Positions 1-8,272 of a stretch of DNA of 64,000 nt are shown here, one piece after another; position 1 is the first letter of the stretch; the number at the start of each line of letters is the position of its first letter. The notes beneath the pieces were generated by a model, which worked only from the letters and a program-made list of their open reading frames with translations, searched no databases and was not told the DNA's origin. The stretch spans positions 1-64,000 of the forward strand of contig NZ_FNCH01000012.1 of the NCBI RefSeq assembly GCF_900100705.1. Reading direction: 5' to 3'. The stretch comes from Pedobacter terrae. Its GTDB lineage: Bacteria > Bacteroidota > Bacteroidia > Sphingobacteriales > Sphingobacteriaceae. A program made the translations under genes and the position numbers.

Positions 1-91
1 GCTAAAAATATAATTATCGGGGAATAAAATCAGGTAATATTCATCTTTAGAAGTTAGTAAATATTTAGATTACGACAGACATGCGGATTTT

Positions 92-116
92 AGGAGTTAT
101 CGGATCAGCATGACGA
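92..116. repeat. Half copy of dispersed repeat type C
   Basis: The short segment reads ATCGGATCAGCATGACGAT, matching one arm of the type C palindromes found in full at 5428-5494 and elsewhere. The partner arm is not visible, so this is a half element or a decayed copy. Confidence 0.45.
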
Positions 117-140
117 TCAGATCGAGTTAAGTTAATAACC

Positions 141-169
141 AAAAACGGCCAGGATATAAATCCCGGCCG
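141..169 (-). terminator. Rho-independent terminator of the zinc peptidase gene
   Basis: On the minus strand a GC-rich hairpin (CGGCCGGGA, loop, TCCTGGCCG with one A/C mismatch) is followed by TTTTTGG. It lies about 30 nt after the stop of the minus-strand peptidase gene, as expected for an intrinsic terminator. Confidence 0.75.
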
Positions 170-196
170 CATTGTATCTTTCATAATTGATATTCC

Positions 197-892
197 TTAA
201 TCCCGGCTTCTTCCAAAAAGCATTGATGCGTAATATAATAAATTGGCCAGTGCACCAACAGCTGCTACTACATAAGTCATGGCCGCCCACCAAAGTGCAT
301 CTTTAGCCTGTGCATTTTCTTCCTGTGTTTGCATTACACCATTATTATTTTTAAGCCAGGCCAATGCACGGTTACTGGCATCAAATTCGACTGGCAGGGT
401 AATGATACTAAATATGGTCACTAATGCCAGGCCCACTACACCAATCGCCAAAACAATTGGGTTTCCGGTAAAACCTATCAGTAATACACCAATTAATAAT
501 ACCCATTGCAAAAGGTTAGATGATATACTCACCACTGGTACCATGCTGCTTCTTAGCTGTAACCAATTGTATGATTTTGCCTGTTGCACTGCATGTCCAC
601 ATTCGTGAGCCGCTACTGCAGCTGCCGCCACACTTCGGCTATAATATACATCTGTACTTAAATTAACGGTTTTATCTGATGGATTGTAATGATCTGTTAA
701 TTGCCCTTCGGTACTCATCACCTTCACGTCGTATATCCCATTATCATGCAGCATTCTTTCTGCTACCTCCTTGCCCGATAAACCAGAGCTTAATTGCATT
801 TCGGCATACTTGGAAAACTTGTTTCTAAACCGCCATTGTACAAACATGCTCAGCAATAATACCGGGATGATTAATATTAAATAAACTCCCAT
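197..892 (-). CDS. YugP-type neutral zinc metallopeptidase, membrane-bound
   Basis: The protein matches the Zn_peptidase_2 (YugP) family of membrane zinc peptidases, whose substrates are largely unknown. Starting at the methionine at 892 gives 231 residues. It has an N-terminal membrane segment (residues 3-18), then the zinc motif HECGH at about 96-100, with a glutamate in LPVEFDA near 169 as the likely third ligand, and two or three further hydrophobic segments. An in-frame ATG at 940 would add 16 polar residues before the membrane anchor. Family members usually begin right at the anchor, so I chose 892. It is transcribed alone, with a terminator downstream. The family call is firm; the biological role is not known from sequence. 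Confidence 0.88.
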   Translation of the reverse strand: MGVYLILIIPVLLLSMFVQWRFRNKFSKYAEMQLSSGLSGKEVAERMLHDNGIYDVKVMSTEGQLTDHYNPSDKTVNLSTDVYYSRSVAAAAVAAHECGHAVQQAKSYNWLQLRSSMVPVVSISSNLLQWVLLIGVLLIGFTGNPIVLAIGVVGLALVTIFSIITLPVEFDASNRALAWLKNNNGVMQTQEENAQAKDALWWAAMTYVVAAVGALANLLYYASMLFGRSRD

Positions 893-973
893 TTTCTTAT
901 GTATGTTTTTCATTCGGCATATATCAAAAAGCGTTCCCATATTATTTGAAGTTTAAAAACAGTACATTATACT

Positions 974-1572
974 ATGCCAACAAGACTTTCATACTGTGAA
1001 AAAGAATCATTTTTTTGTAATTATGATACGATCGTAATTGGTAGCGGAATAGTAGGATTAAATGCTGCCATACACCTTAAAAAAACAGTTCCTTCCTTAA
1101 AGATAGTTATACTTGAAAAGGGATTTTTGCCTACAGGTGCAAGTACAAAAATGCAGGTTTTGCCTGTTTGGGAGCATTTCTAAACTAATAGAGCAGGAAG
1201 AAATAATCGGTAGCGATCGGCTTGCGATGCTCATCGAAAAACGTTGGAAAGGCCTGCTCAAACTACGTAATTTGTTGGGCGATAATACTATTGATTATCA
1301 ATGCCTGGGCAGATACGAACTATTTAAAAAAGAAGAAAATTTTTTAGCTGATGTGGGTGTATCCAAAATTGAACATTTTAATCTTATTGTTAACGGTATT
1401 GTCGGGTTTAATGCTTTTAATTTAAAAAATAAAAAAATCAGTTTCTTTGGTTTTAAAGGGGTGAGTAATTTAATTGCGAATCAATATGAAGCGCAGATTC
1501 AATGGTATGGGTGTTGCTATTGGTTCTCAAAGCGGAGAAGATGTGGCAAATTTTTTGTTAAATAAACTATAG
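974..1572 (+). pseudogene. Decayed FAD-dependent oxidoreductase (DadA/glycine oxidase type)
   Basis: Three reading-frame fragments together resemble a flavin amine oxidoreductase of about 370 residues. The first (from 974) has the dinucleotide-binding start TIVIGSGIVGLNAAIHL. Near 1148-1170 two single bases appear lost from runs of A and of T, because the family motif GASTKNAGFACFGS can be read only by adding one A and one T. The second fragment (about 1173-1500) continues as SISKLIEQEEIIG and ends near NQYEAQI. The third (1486-1572) is the family C-terminus, RFNGMGVAIGS...EDVANFLLNKL. Roughly 150 residues are missing between the second and third, so there is an internal deletion as well as frameshifts. 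It cannot encode a working enzyme. Confidence 0.85.
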
Positions 1573-1653
1573 CAGTTCTTTACCACAGAGAACAAAGAGG
1601 AAAGCACAGAGGGCACAAAGTTTGGTTTTCTTTAAAGATCCTTTAAGATTCAT

Positions 1654-1755
1654 CGTCATTGCGAGGAGGAACGACGAATCAATCTTACAGCGGTCGATGA
1701 TAGCCCTAGGCATAAGATTGATTCGTAGGCTGAAAAGCCTTCTCGCAATAACGAC
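1654..1755. repeat. Dispersed palindromic repeat type A (copy A1)
   Basis: An imperfect inverted repeat begins CGTCATTGCGAGGAGGAACG and ends TTCTCGCAATAACGAC, with internal arms around AATCAATCTTA and TAAGATTGATT. It belongs to the same family as 6739-6825, 16695-16788 and 36244-36338. It lies 44 nt from the stop of purU. Just before it, at about 1576-1620, is an unrelated low-complexity string (ACCACAGAGAACAAAGAGG) of a kind common in intergenic DNA. Confidence 0.8.
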
Positions 1756-1798
1756 ACCATTCGGCTTCGCTATACGCTATCCCATAAACGCTTATCGC

Positions 1799-2638
1799 CT
1801 ATTTAAACACCACCGTCTTATTCCCACTCACAAAAACCCGGTCTTCAAAAATAAGTTCCAACGCTTCTAATAGTACTTTTTTCTCTATTTCCTTCCCCGC
1901 ACGCACCATTTCCTTTACGCCAAAGTTATGATCTACGTGATTGGTATGCTGGGTAATAATCGGGCCTTCATCTAAATTATCGGTAACAAAATGTGCAGTA
2001 GCCCCAATAATTTTTACACCACGCTCAAAAGCCTGCCGATAAGGATTAGCACCTATAAAAGCGGGTAAAAAGGAATGATGGATATTGATGATTTTACCCG
2101 CATAATCTTTTACAAAATCAGCTGATAGAATCCGCATAAACTTGGCCAATACCAGGTAATCTACCTCAAATTGATTAATAATAGTTTTTACTTCAGCCTC
2201 GAATTCACTTTTATCTTTATTGTTATGATCTACGTAAAAATAAGGGATACCTAGTTTCTCAGTAAAATCCTTCAGGCGTTCATAATTACCAATAACACAT
2301 TGAACATTTGCCCCTAAAGTTTTAAATTGGTTTCTAATCAGTATTTCTGCCAAACAATGATATTCTTTCGTTACCAGCACAGCAATCTGCTTTTCCTGCC
2401 TGGTAATTAAATTTACCTCAGCAGCATTCGGTAAATTTTCCAAAAGTTTTTCCTTTAATTTTTCTGCATCTTCCAGGTTTCCGGTACAGGCAATTCTTGT
2501 AAAAAATGCTTTATTGGCTTCGTCTACAAACTCGCGCATGGCAATAATATTCAAATGATGTGCAGCCAGCACGCGGGTAATATTGGTGACTAAACCAACT
2601 TGATCAGGGCAAGAAATAAGGACGGTTAAAGCGTTCAT
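1799..2638 (-). CDS. purU: Formyltetrahydrofolate deformylase
   Basis: PurU hydrolyses 10-formyl-tetrahydrofolate to formate and THF, balancing the one-carbon pool and supplying formate for purine synthesis. The 279-residue protein has an N-terminal ACT domain (about residues 1-80, starting ALTVLISCPDQVGLV) and a C-terminal formyltransferase fold. The catalytic region carries INIHHSFLPAF and, further on, the aspartate of DNLDEGPI, the Asn-His-Asp arrangement expected of hydrolase-type formyltransferases. The ATG at 2638 fits the family start; an ATG at 2659 would add seven residues. The gene appears monocistronic. Confidence 0.93.
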   Translation of the reverse strand: MNALTVLISCPDQVGLVTNITRVLAAHHLNIIAMREFVDEANKAFFTRIACTGNLEDAEKLKEKLLENLPNAAEVNLITRQEKQIAVLVTKEYHCLAEILIRNQFKTLGANVQCVIGNYERLKDFTEKLGIPYFYVDHNNKDKSEFEAEVKTIINQFEVDYLVLAKFMRILSADFVKDYAGKIINIHHSFLPAFIGANPYRQAFERGVKIIGATAHFVTDNLDEGPIITQHTNHVDHNFGVKEMVRAGKEIEKKVLLEALELIFEDRVFVSGNKTVVFK

Positions 2639-2756
2639 TTTTAAAATACTAATATCCAATTATAAATAATTTTTACGGTTTTATCTGGCTCATGTTGACT
2701 AATTTTTTTTGGTATATCTATTTTAAATCTTCATTTTTGCTAAAATTTTTATCATT

Positions 2757-4142
2757 ATGGAGATCGTCGGCATTGCTTTACTAATTGTAATTTTAATTGT
2801 TTTGGTTATTTTATTACTTAAGAAACCACAAGCTTCTATATCTATTGTCTCAGTAGAAGATTTTGAACGGATCAGAAGTGAAAATGAGGCTTTAAAAATC
2901 AATTTAGCCAAAGCCGAGGAACGCGTTTCTAATTTATCTTTGGAAAAAGAACATATTACTGCTTTACTTAAAGAAGAACAACAACGCTTAATTGATGAAT
3001 TACAGGCTGAGCGCGATCGGCTTGCGGATGCCAACCGTGAACTCGAAAGTACCAGATCGTTTTACCTGGCTGAAAGAGAAAAGCTAGCAGAACAAAAATT
3101 GAGTTACGAGCAATCGCAACAAAAGTTAAATAAAGATTTCGAACTGATTGCCAATAAAATTCTCGAAGAAAAATCCACCAAATTTATTGAGCAGAACCGT
3201 ACCAACCTGGATATCATTCTCAATCCTCTGAAAGAAAATATCAAAGCTTTTGAAGATAAGGTAGAAAAAGTTTATAAAGCAGAGTCAGACGAAAGAAATA
3301 TACTGAAGGGTGTGATTTCAGAACTGCAGATTCAAAGCAAACTTATTCAGGAAGATGCTAATAATTTAACCAAAGCGTTAAAGGGTGATAGCAAAAAACA
3401 AGGAAATTGGGGAGAAATCATTCTGGAAAAAGTTCTGGAGCGCTCTGGATTGGTCCGCGATCAGGAATACCGCATCCAGGCTTCGCATACCTCTGCTGAA
3501 GGTGGCCGCTACCAGCCCGATGTGGTAATAGACCTCCCGGATGATAAACACCTTGTTGTTGATGCTAAGGTGAGTTTAGTAGCGTACGAGCGATCTGTAT
3601 CAGCAGATACGGATGAAGAGCGTGAAGGCTATCTAAAACAGCATCTGGCCTCTATTAAGAATCACATTCAGGAACTTTCATCAAAAAACTATCAGGATTT
3701 ATATAAAATCAATTCTCCGGATTTTGTTTTGCTGTTTATTCCCATCGAATCTTCTTTTAGCATTGCAGTACAAAAAGATGCAGAACTTTTCAATTTTGCA
3801 TGGGATAGGAGAGTTGTAATTGTAAGTCCGTCTACTTTGCTTGCTACCCTACGCACCATTGCCAGCATGTGGAAACAGGAGCGTCAAAACCGTAACGTCA
3901 TGGAAATTGCCCGTTTAAGTGGAAGTATGTACGATAAGTTTGTAGGTTTTGTTGCCGACATGGAAAACATTGGCAGATACATCAAAAACGGACAGGATGC
4001 TTATGATAAAGCCATTAATAAATTGTCAGTAGGTGCTGGAAATTTGACCAATACTTCAGAAAAGATTAAAAAACTCGGTGCAAAGGCTACGAAACAGATT
4101 GATACGAAGTATTTGGATTTGAATGAAACACAGGATGTTTAG
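2757..4142 (+). CDS. rmuC: RmuC-family DNA recombination protein
   Basis: RmuC proteins limit DNA inversion and rearrangement and are thought to carry a nuclease-like fold. The 461-residue product has an N-terminal membrane anchor (residues 2-22, very rich in Ile, Leu and Val), a long charged coiled coil (about 30-140), and the RmuC core (about 150-430) with the conserved stretches KQGNWGEIILEKVLERSGL, QPDVVIDLPD, VVDAKVSL and FIPIESSF. Its length is normal for the family. It lies divergent from purU with about 120 bp between them and has no obvious co-transcribed partner. The biochemical activity is inferred from the family only. Confidence 0.92.
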   Translation: MEIVGIALLIVILIVLVILLLKKPQASISIVSVEDFERIRSENEALKINLAKAEERVSNLSLEKEHITALLKEEQQRLIDELQAERDRLADANRELESTRSFYLAEREKLAEQKLSYEQSQQKLNKDFELIANKILEEKSTKFIEQNRTNLDIILNPLKENIKAFEDKVEKVYKAESDERNILKGVISELQIQSKLIQEDANNLTKALKGDSKKQGNWGEIILEKVLERSGLVRDQEYRIQASHTSAEGGRYQPDVVIDLPDDKHLVVDAKVSLVAYERSVSADTDEEREGYLKQHLASIKNHIQELSSKNYQDLYKINSPDFVLLFIPIESSFSIAVQKDAELFNFAWDRRVVIVSPSTLLATLRTIASMWKQERQNRNVMEIARLSGSMYDKFVGFVADMENIGRYIKNGQDAYDKAINKLSVGAGNLTNTSEKIKKLGAKATKQIDTKYLDLNETQDV

Positions 4143-4257
4143 GTATGCTAAAAACTAGACAATACGCTCAATTCTTTTTATTTTGAGGGAATAGGTGAGT
4201 TAAGGCTGGATAACTGCTTAAAAGCAAGATTCGCTAGCCATAATAATAGAAGTAAAT

Positions 4258-4360
4258 CGTCATCTCGACTGAAACGCAATGGAATGCCTGCCCGTACAGG
4301 CGGGGAGAGATCTATACTTGATAGATTTCTCGACTTCGTTGCACTCCGCTCGAAATGACG
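4258..4360. repeat. Dispersed palindromic repeat type B (copy B1) with nested hairpin
   Basis: The outer arms are CGTCATCTCGACTGAAACG and CACTCCGCTCGAAATGACG. Inside the left arm sits a small hairpin, CCTGCCCGTACAGGCGGGG, which also occurs in copy B2 at 17412-17533. The element ends 9 bp from the stop codon of thiL. Confidence 0.8.
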
Positions 4361-4368
4361 ACCTATTT

Positions 4369-5409
4369 TTATTTATTAAAAGCATTCCAGCCCTGGGCTT
4401 TCAGCTCATGCACATTATTTGATTTGGAGACCATTTTACAACCCGAATTTTTATCCGTTACATGGCCAATCACGGTGATATCTACATCATGTTTCAGCTT
4501 TTTATAATCTTCCTGACTAATGGTAAATAATAACTCATAATCTTCGCCACCACTTAATGCGCAAACGGTTGGATCAATACCCAATTCACGTGCGGTTTCA
4601 TAAGTCATAGGATCTAAAGGAATTTTCTCTTCATAAATGGTCATTCCCTTATCTGATTGTTCTGCCAAGTGCAAAATTTCTGAAGCCAAACCATCTGAAA
4701 CATCGATCATAGCGGTTGGCTTAATATTCATTTCATCTAAAAGTGCCACAATATCCATCCTGGCTTCAGGTTTCAATTGTCGTTCGATGATATAATCTTT
4801 ACCTTCTAAATCGGGTTGGATCTGTGGATTTTCCAGGTAGATTAATTTCTCTCTTTCCAAAATCTGCAGGCCTAAATAAGCACCGCCCAAATCACCGGAA
4901 ACACACAGTAAATCATGTTCCTGAGCACCATTTCTGTATACCACTTTATCTGCATCAGCATAACCAATACTGGTAATACTAATCACCAGACCTTGCTTAC
5001 TTGATGAGGTATCTCCACCAATTAAATCGATGTTATATTTATTGCAAGCCAATTCGATTCCTTTATATATTTCTTCAACAGCTTCTAAAGGAAATTTGCT
5101 CGATAAACCCAGCGAAACCGTAATCTGACTTGCTTTTCCGTTCATGGCATAAATGTCACTCAGGTTTACCTGCACTGCTTTGTAACCCAGGTGCATTAAT
5201 GGCACATAAGCCAAATCAAAATGGATTCCTTCTAACAATAAATCGGTCGAAATTAAGGTCTGTTTGCCTTTTGCATCAAGGACTGCTGCATCATCGCCAA
5301 CACCTTTTACCGAATAATCATTTTTAATTTTAAAATTAGTAGTCAGGTGTTTAATTAACCCGAATTCGCCTAATTCATTAATATCTGTGCGTTCTTTATT
5401 TTCAAACAT
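4369..5409 (-). CDS. thiL: Thiamine-monophosphate kinase
   Basis: ThiL phosphorylates thiamine monophosphate to the cofactor thiamine diphosphate using ATP. The 346-residue protein shows the PurM-like family landmarks in order: GVGDDAAVL (37-44), STDLLLEGIHF (54-64), NLSDIYAMN (82-90), GGDTSSS, a glycine-rich SGDLGGAYLGLQIL, IDVSDGLASEI and SGGEDYELLFT. The aspartates of the first and last motifs bind the metal-ATP complex in this family. No other thiamine genes are adjacent and I see no TPP riboswitch upstream, so the gene appears unlinked and constitutive. Confidence 0.95.
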   Translation of the reverse strand: MFENKERTDINELGEFGLIKHLTTNFKIKNDYSVKGVGDDAAVLDAKGKQTLISTDLLLEGIHFDLAYVPLMHLGYKAVQVNLSDIYAMNGKASQITVSLGLSSKFPLEAVEEIYKGIELACNKYNIDLIGGDTSSSKQGLVISITSIGYADADKVVYRNGAQEHDLLCVSGDLGGAYLGLQILEREKLIYLENPQIQPDLEGKDYIIERQLKPEARMDIVALLDEMNIKPTAMIDVSDGLASEILHLAEQSDKGMTIYEEKIPLDPMTYETARELGIDPTVCALSGGEDYELLFTISQEDYKKLKHDVDITVIGHVTDKNSGCKMVSKSNNVHELKAQGWNAFNK

Positions 5410-5427
5410 AAATTATATTATAATTAT

Positions 5428-5494
5428 CGTCATGCTGATCCGAGAGCTTTTCAGCATCTTAATAAAAAGACCCTGAAACAAGTTCAGGGTGACG
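5428..5494. repeat. Dispersed palindromic repeat type C (copy C1) overlapping a stop codon
   Basis: The outer arms are CGTCATGCTGATCCGAGAG and AAGTTCAGGGTGACGG, with the sub-arm CAGCATCTT and the spacer AAAAAGACCCTGAAACAAG. The right arm overlaps the 3' end of the minus-strand symporter gene, so the repeat encodes the last codons and TGA stop of that gene. Confidence 0.82.
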
Positions 5495-6728
5495 GATCTA
5501 GTTTATTATTCTCCATCCAATTTTTTCCTTCAGTAAACCTGGCAATTAACATCGCTGCAACATTATCACCGGTAGCATTCAACAAGGTGGCCATCGGATC
5601 AACCAAGGTACCTATAATCATTGCTGGTGGCAAAGCTTCCGGTGGCAATTGGTAAGCTGAAATCATCAATAATTCGCCTATATAACCGCCATTTGGTATT
5701 CCACCTTCAACAATACTTACTAAAACAGTAATACCCAATGCCAAAATAATGGTATCTACATGTACCAAATCTTTACCAAAAATGGCAAAAACAACGGCAA
5801 TTTTTATAATGGAACTAATACTTGATCCATCTTTATGTAAAGTTGATCCCAAAGGAATCGTTACATTGGTGATGTATGCCGGTACACCCATTTTTGTAGT
5901 TCCTTCTAAGTTTGCCGGAATAGTAGCAATGCTGCTACAGGTTCCGATGGAAGTTAAAGAAGGTACAATATTATTTTTCCAAAATACTTTAATTGCCTTA
6001 AATCCTCCTGCTACAAAAGCATATAAAGTGAAAAATACGACAAAATAAAATGCACCTACACCATAATACAAACCTAAAGCTTTAGCATAGGTTCCAAAAA
6101 GCTGTGGACCAAATACCCCAACCTGGTAGGCAAAATAAGCACCCAGGCCAATCGGTCCCAATTTCATAATCAAAATGATGAGTTTTTTCATTACCTCATT
6201 ACCTGATACCAGAAATTTTTTAAAACCTTCGCCTTCTTTTTCAGCATATAAAGTAGAAAAACCTACTAAAACCGAAAAAATAATCAGCGCAAGCATATTT
6301 TTCCTGCTGCCGATCTCGAAAAATTCACCTACCGTTAAAAGCTGTGTCATTTGTTCGCCAAACGATATGATTTTCTCGGGTTCGTTTGGTAAAACTGCAT
6401 TTCCCAATTGCTGATGGATAGGAAAGATCCATGTTGCAAATAAAGTTAAAACTGCAGAAATAAGGATAGTAGAAAGGAATACCACAACCATAATGGTTAA
6501 TAATCTGCCTAACTTTTTTGTTCTATCGATATTTGCAATGGCTGAGGAAACAGCAAAAAATACCAATGGAATAACAGCGGTAAATAACAGGTTTAAAAAT
6601 ATATCCCCTAATGGTTTGATACTTTCAACGCTTTTCCCAAAAATTAAACCGACAATACTTCCAGCGGTTATTCCCGCCAAAAGCCATAATAAGCCTGAAT
6701 AATTTTTAAGGATGTTGTTTTTTTCCAT
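5484..6728 (-). CDS. Dicarboxylate/amino acid:cation symporter (SDF/DAACS family)
   Basis: A secondary transporter that imports dicarboxylates or acidic amino acids with Na+ or H+. The 414-residue protein has about eight hydrophobic segments plus the re-entrant serine-rich loop GTCSSIATIPANLE, the IPLGSTLHKDGSSI segment, and the C-terminal NATGDNVAAMLIARF motif that lines the substrate site. Substrate cannot be told from sequence; glutamate/aspartate or C4-dicarboxylates are the usual choices. The last residues (DPSP) and the TGA stop lie in or beside a type C dispersed repeat, so the native end of the protein was probably altered by repeat insertion. Confidence 0.9.
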   Translation of the reverse strand: MEKNNILKNYSGLLWLLAGITAGSIVGLIFGKSVESIKPLGDIFLNLLFTAVIPLVFFAVSSAIANIDRTKKLGRLLTIMVVVFLSTILISAVLTLFATWIFPIHQQLGNAVLPNEPEKIISFGEQMTQLLTVGEFFEIGSRKNMLALIIFSVLVGFSTLYAEKEGEGFKKFLVSGNEVMKKLIILIMKLGPIGLGAYFAYQVGVFGPQLFGTYAKALGLYYGVGAFYFVVFFTLYAFVAGGFKAIKVFWKNNIVPSLTSIGTCSSIATIPANLEGTTKMGVPAYITNVTIPLGSTLHKDGSSISSIIKIAVVFAIFGKDLVHVDTIILALGITVLVSIVEGGIPNGGYIGELLMISAYQLPPEALPPAMIIGTLVDPMATLLNATGDNVAAMLIARFTEGKNWMENNKLDPSP

Positions 6729-6738
6729 ATGATCTTTT

Positions 6739-6825
6739 CGTCATTGCGAGGCACGAGGCAATCTTAATACGCCCGCCAGTAGCAATAGTTGTAAGATTGC
6801 TTTGTCGTACCTCCTCGCAATGACG
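6739..6825. repeat. Dispersed palindromic repeat type A (copy A2)
   Basis: The arms CGTCATTGCGAGGCACGAGGCAATCTTA and TAAGATTGCTTTGTCGTACCTCCTCGCAATGACG are close to perfectly complementary, separated by a short variable core. It occupies almost the whole gap between nadA and the symporter, ending 11 bp from the nadA stop. Confidence 0.85.
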
Positions 6826-6835
6826 ATTTTTATTT

Positions 6836-7834
6836 CTACAAGCCCAATTCAGCCGAAATATCCAGCATCCTTTGGATTGGCTTACGTGCCCGCTCAATAA
6901 TATGCTCAGGAACAGTTACTTCTGGCAAACCATTTTTAATACATAAATATAGTTTTTCTAAAGTATTTCTTTTCATGTAAGGACAATCGTTACAGGCACA
7001 GCTATTATTCGGTGGTGCCGGAATAAATGTTTTTGTTGGATTTGCCTTTTCCATCTGGTGGATAATTCCACTTTCTGTTGCTACAATAAATTCTGTAGCC
7101 GGGTTAGTGATGGTGTATTTTAAAAGTCCGGTTGTTGAACCGATATAATCAGCCATTTTTAAAACCACTTCTTCACATTCCGGATGTGCAATAAACTTAG
7201 CATTAGGATGGCGTTCTTTTAATTTAGTAATCTTTTCCTGAGAAAAAATTTCGTGTACCATACATGCACCATTCCATAATACCAGGTCGCGTCCGGTTTT
7301 CTTTGCTACGTAAGCCCCCAAGTTACGGTCGGGGCCAAATATTATTTTCTGGTCTTTAGGTAAACTTTCTACAATCTGTACCGCATTTGTACTTGTACAC
7401 ACAATATCACTTAAAGCTTTTAACTCAGCTGTACAGTTTACATAAGTAATAACCAGGTGATCTGGATACTTTTCCTTAAATTTCCTGAATAGATGTGGTG
7501 GACAACTATCTGCTAATGAACAACCTGCCTTTACATCTGGTAACAAAACAGTTTTGTTTGGTGATAAAATTTTGGCTGTTTCGGCCATAAAATGCACACC
7601 AGCAAAAACAATTATATCAGCATCTGTTTTTGCAGCTTCTTGTGATAACCCTAAACTATCGCCAATATAATCTGCAATATCCTGTATGTCAGGTTCTTGG
7701 TAATAATGTGCAAGGATTATGGCATTCTTTTCCTTTTTTAATTTCTCAATCTCTGCAAAAAGATCGAGTGTAGGATCAATTTCTTCTTCTGCGAAACCTT
7801 TTTTGTTGATTTCTTCTAAGACATCTATGTTCAT
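6836..7834 (-). CDS. nadA: Quinolinate synthase
   Basis: NadA condenses iminoaspartate, the product of NadB, with dihydroxyacetone phosphate to make quinolinate, the NAD precursor. From the ATG at 7834 the protein has 332 residues. It carries ILAHYYQ near the start, KAGCSLADSCP (Cys 105), NGACMVHEIFS (Cys 191) and the C-terminal CACNDCPYMKRN cluster (Cys 279/281/284), giving the three cysteines of the oxygen-sensitive 4Fe-4S centre. An ATG at 7888 would add 18 polar residues not seen in the family core. It is divergent from nadB, not in one operon with it. Confidence 0.95.
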   Translation of the reverse strand: MNIDVLEEINKKGFAEEEIDPTLDLFAEIEKLKKEKNAIILAHYYQEPDIQDIADYIGDSLGLSQEAAKTDADIIVFAGVHFMAETAKILSPNKTVLLPDVKAGCSLADSCPPHLFRKFKEKYPDHLVITYVNCTAELKALSDIVCTSTNAVQIVESLPKDQKIIFGPDRNLGAYVAKKTGRDLVLWNGACMVHEIFSQEKITKLKERHPNAKFIAHPECEEVVLKMADYIGSTTGLLKYTITNPATEFIVATESGIIHQMEKANPTKTFIPAPPNNSCACNDCPYMKRNTLEKLYLCIKNGLPEVTVPEHIIERARKPIQRMLDISAELGL

Positions 7835-8272
7835 TTTAAAATTTTCCTTTTTTGAATTTTGACGTTGGTCAAAGATAAAGCTTTCCACGTCTCAATAATT
7901 AATAAGTTATTTTAAATAAATAAATCTTGTTTGTTTATTAGTGTGTTAGTATTGTTGGCAAGTTTAGAAATTTCTTTCGTTTAGATAAGTTATTAATTGT
8001 TTACTAACATTTAGATTACATTTATCTAATATTATAGGTTTGATTTTCAGTGTTATCGAAAAGTCGTTCAATTTTTATCAATAGTGGAATGTTAATTGTT
8101 TATAAGTGGGGAAAAAGTTAATTACTTGCATGAAGCTGCTTAAAAATTGCGCAAAAGATTGTGGCAAATTGTGTTTTTAGAGTAGCTTTAAACATTCAAA
8201 TTTATTTGTTAGGATAATTTAGACACAGAGTTAACATTTATCAACTAGTTGTTAACATCGTGGATAAAGTAA
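7835..8272. promoter_or_regulatory. nadA-nadB divergent control region, AT-rich with two inverted repeats
   Basis: This gene-free spacer holds the promoters of both NAD-synthesis genes. Two inverted repeats stand out: TTAGATAA (7981-7988) with TTATCTAA (8022-8029), and GTTAACA (8230-8236) with TGTTAAC (8250-8256) enclosing AACTAGTT. Either could be an operator for a NAD-pathway repressor, but no regulator gene is nearby. The second lies just upstream of nadB. A sequence one mismatch from a DnaA box (CGTGGATAA, 8259-8267) is also present. I see no small gene in the spacer. Confidence 0.45.

Noticed and set aside
279..608. 109-codon plus-strand frame opposite the zinc peptidase
   Set aside because: It is the reverse-strand shadow of a well supported gene with an active-site motif.
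1622..1870. 82-codon plus-strand frame
   Set aside because: It runs through repeat A1 and the antisense end of purU; no coding character of its own.
4143..5428. TPP riboswitch controlling thiL
   Set aside because: No conserved THI-box elements (CUGAGA, ACCUGAU-type) were seen upstream of the thiL start.
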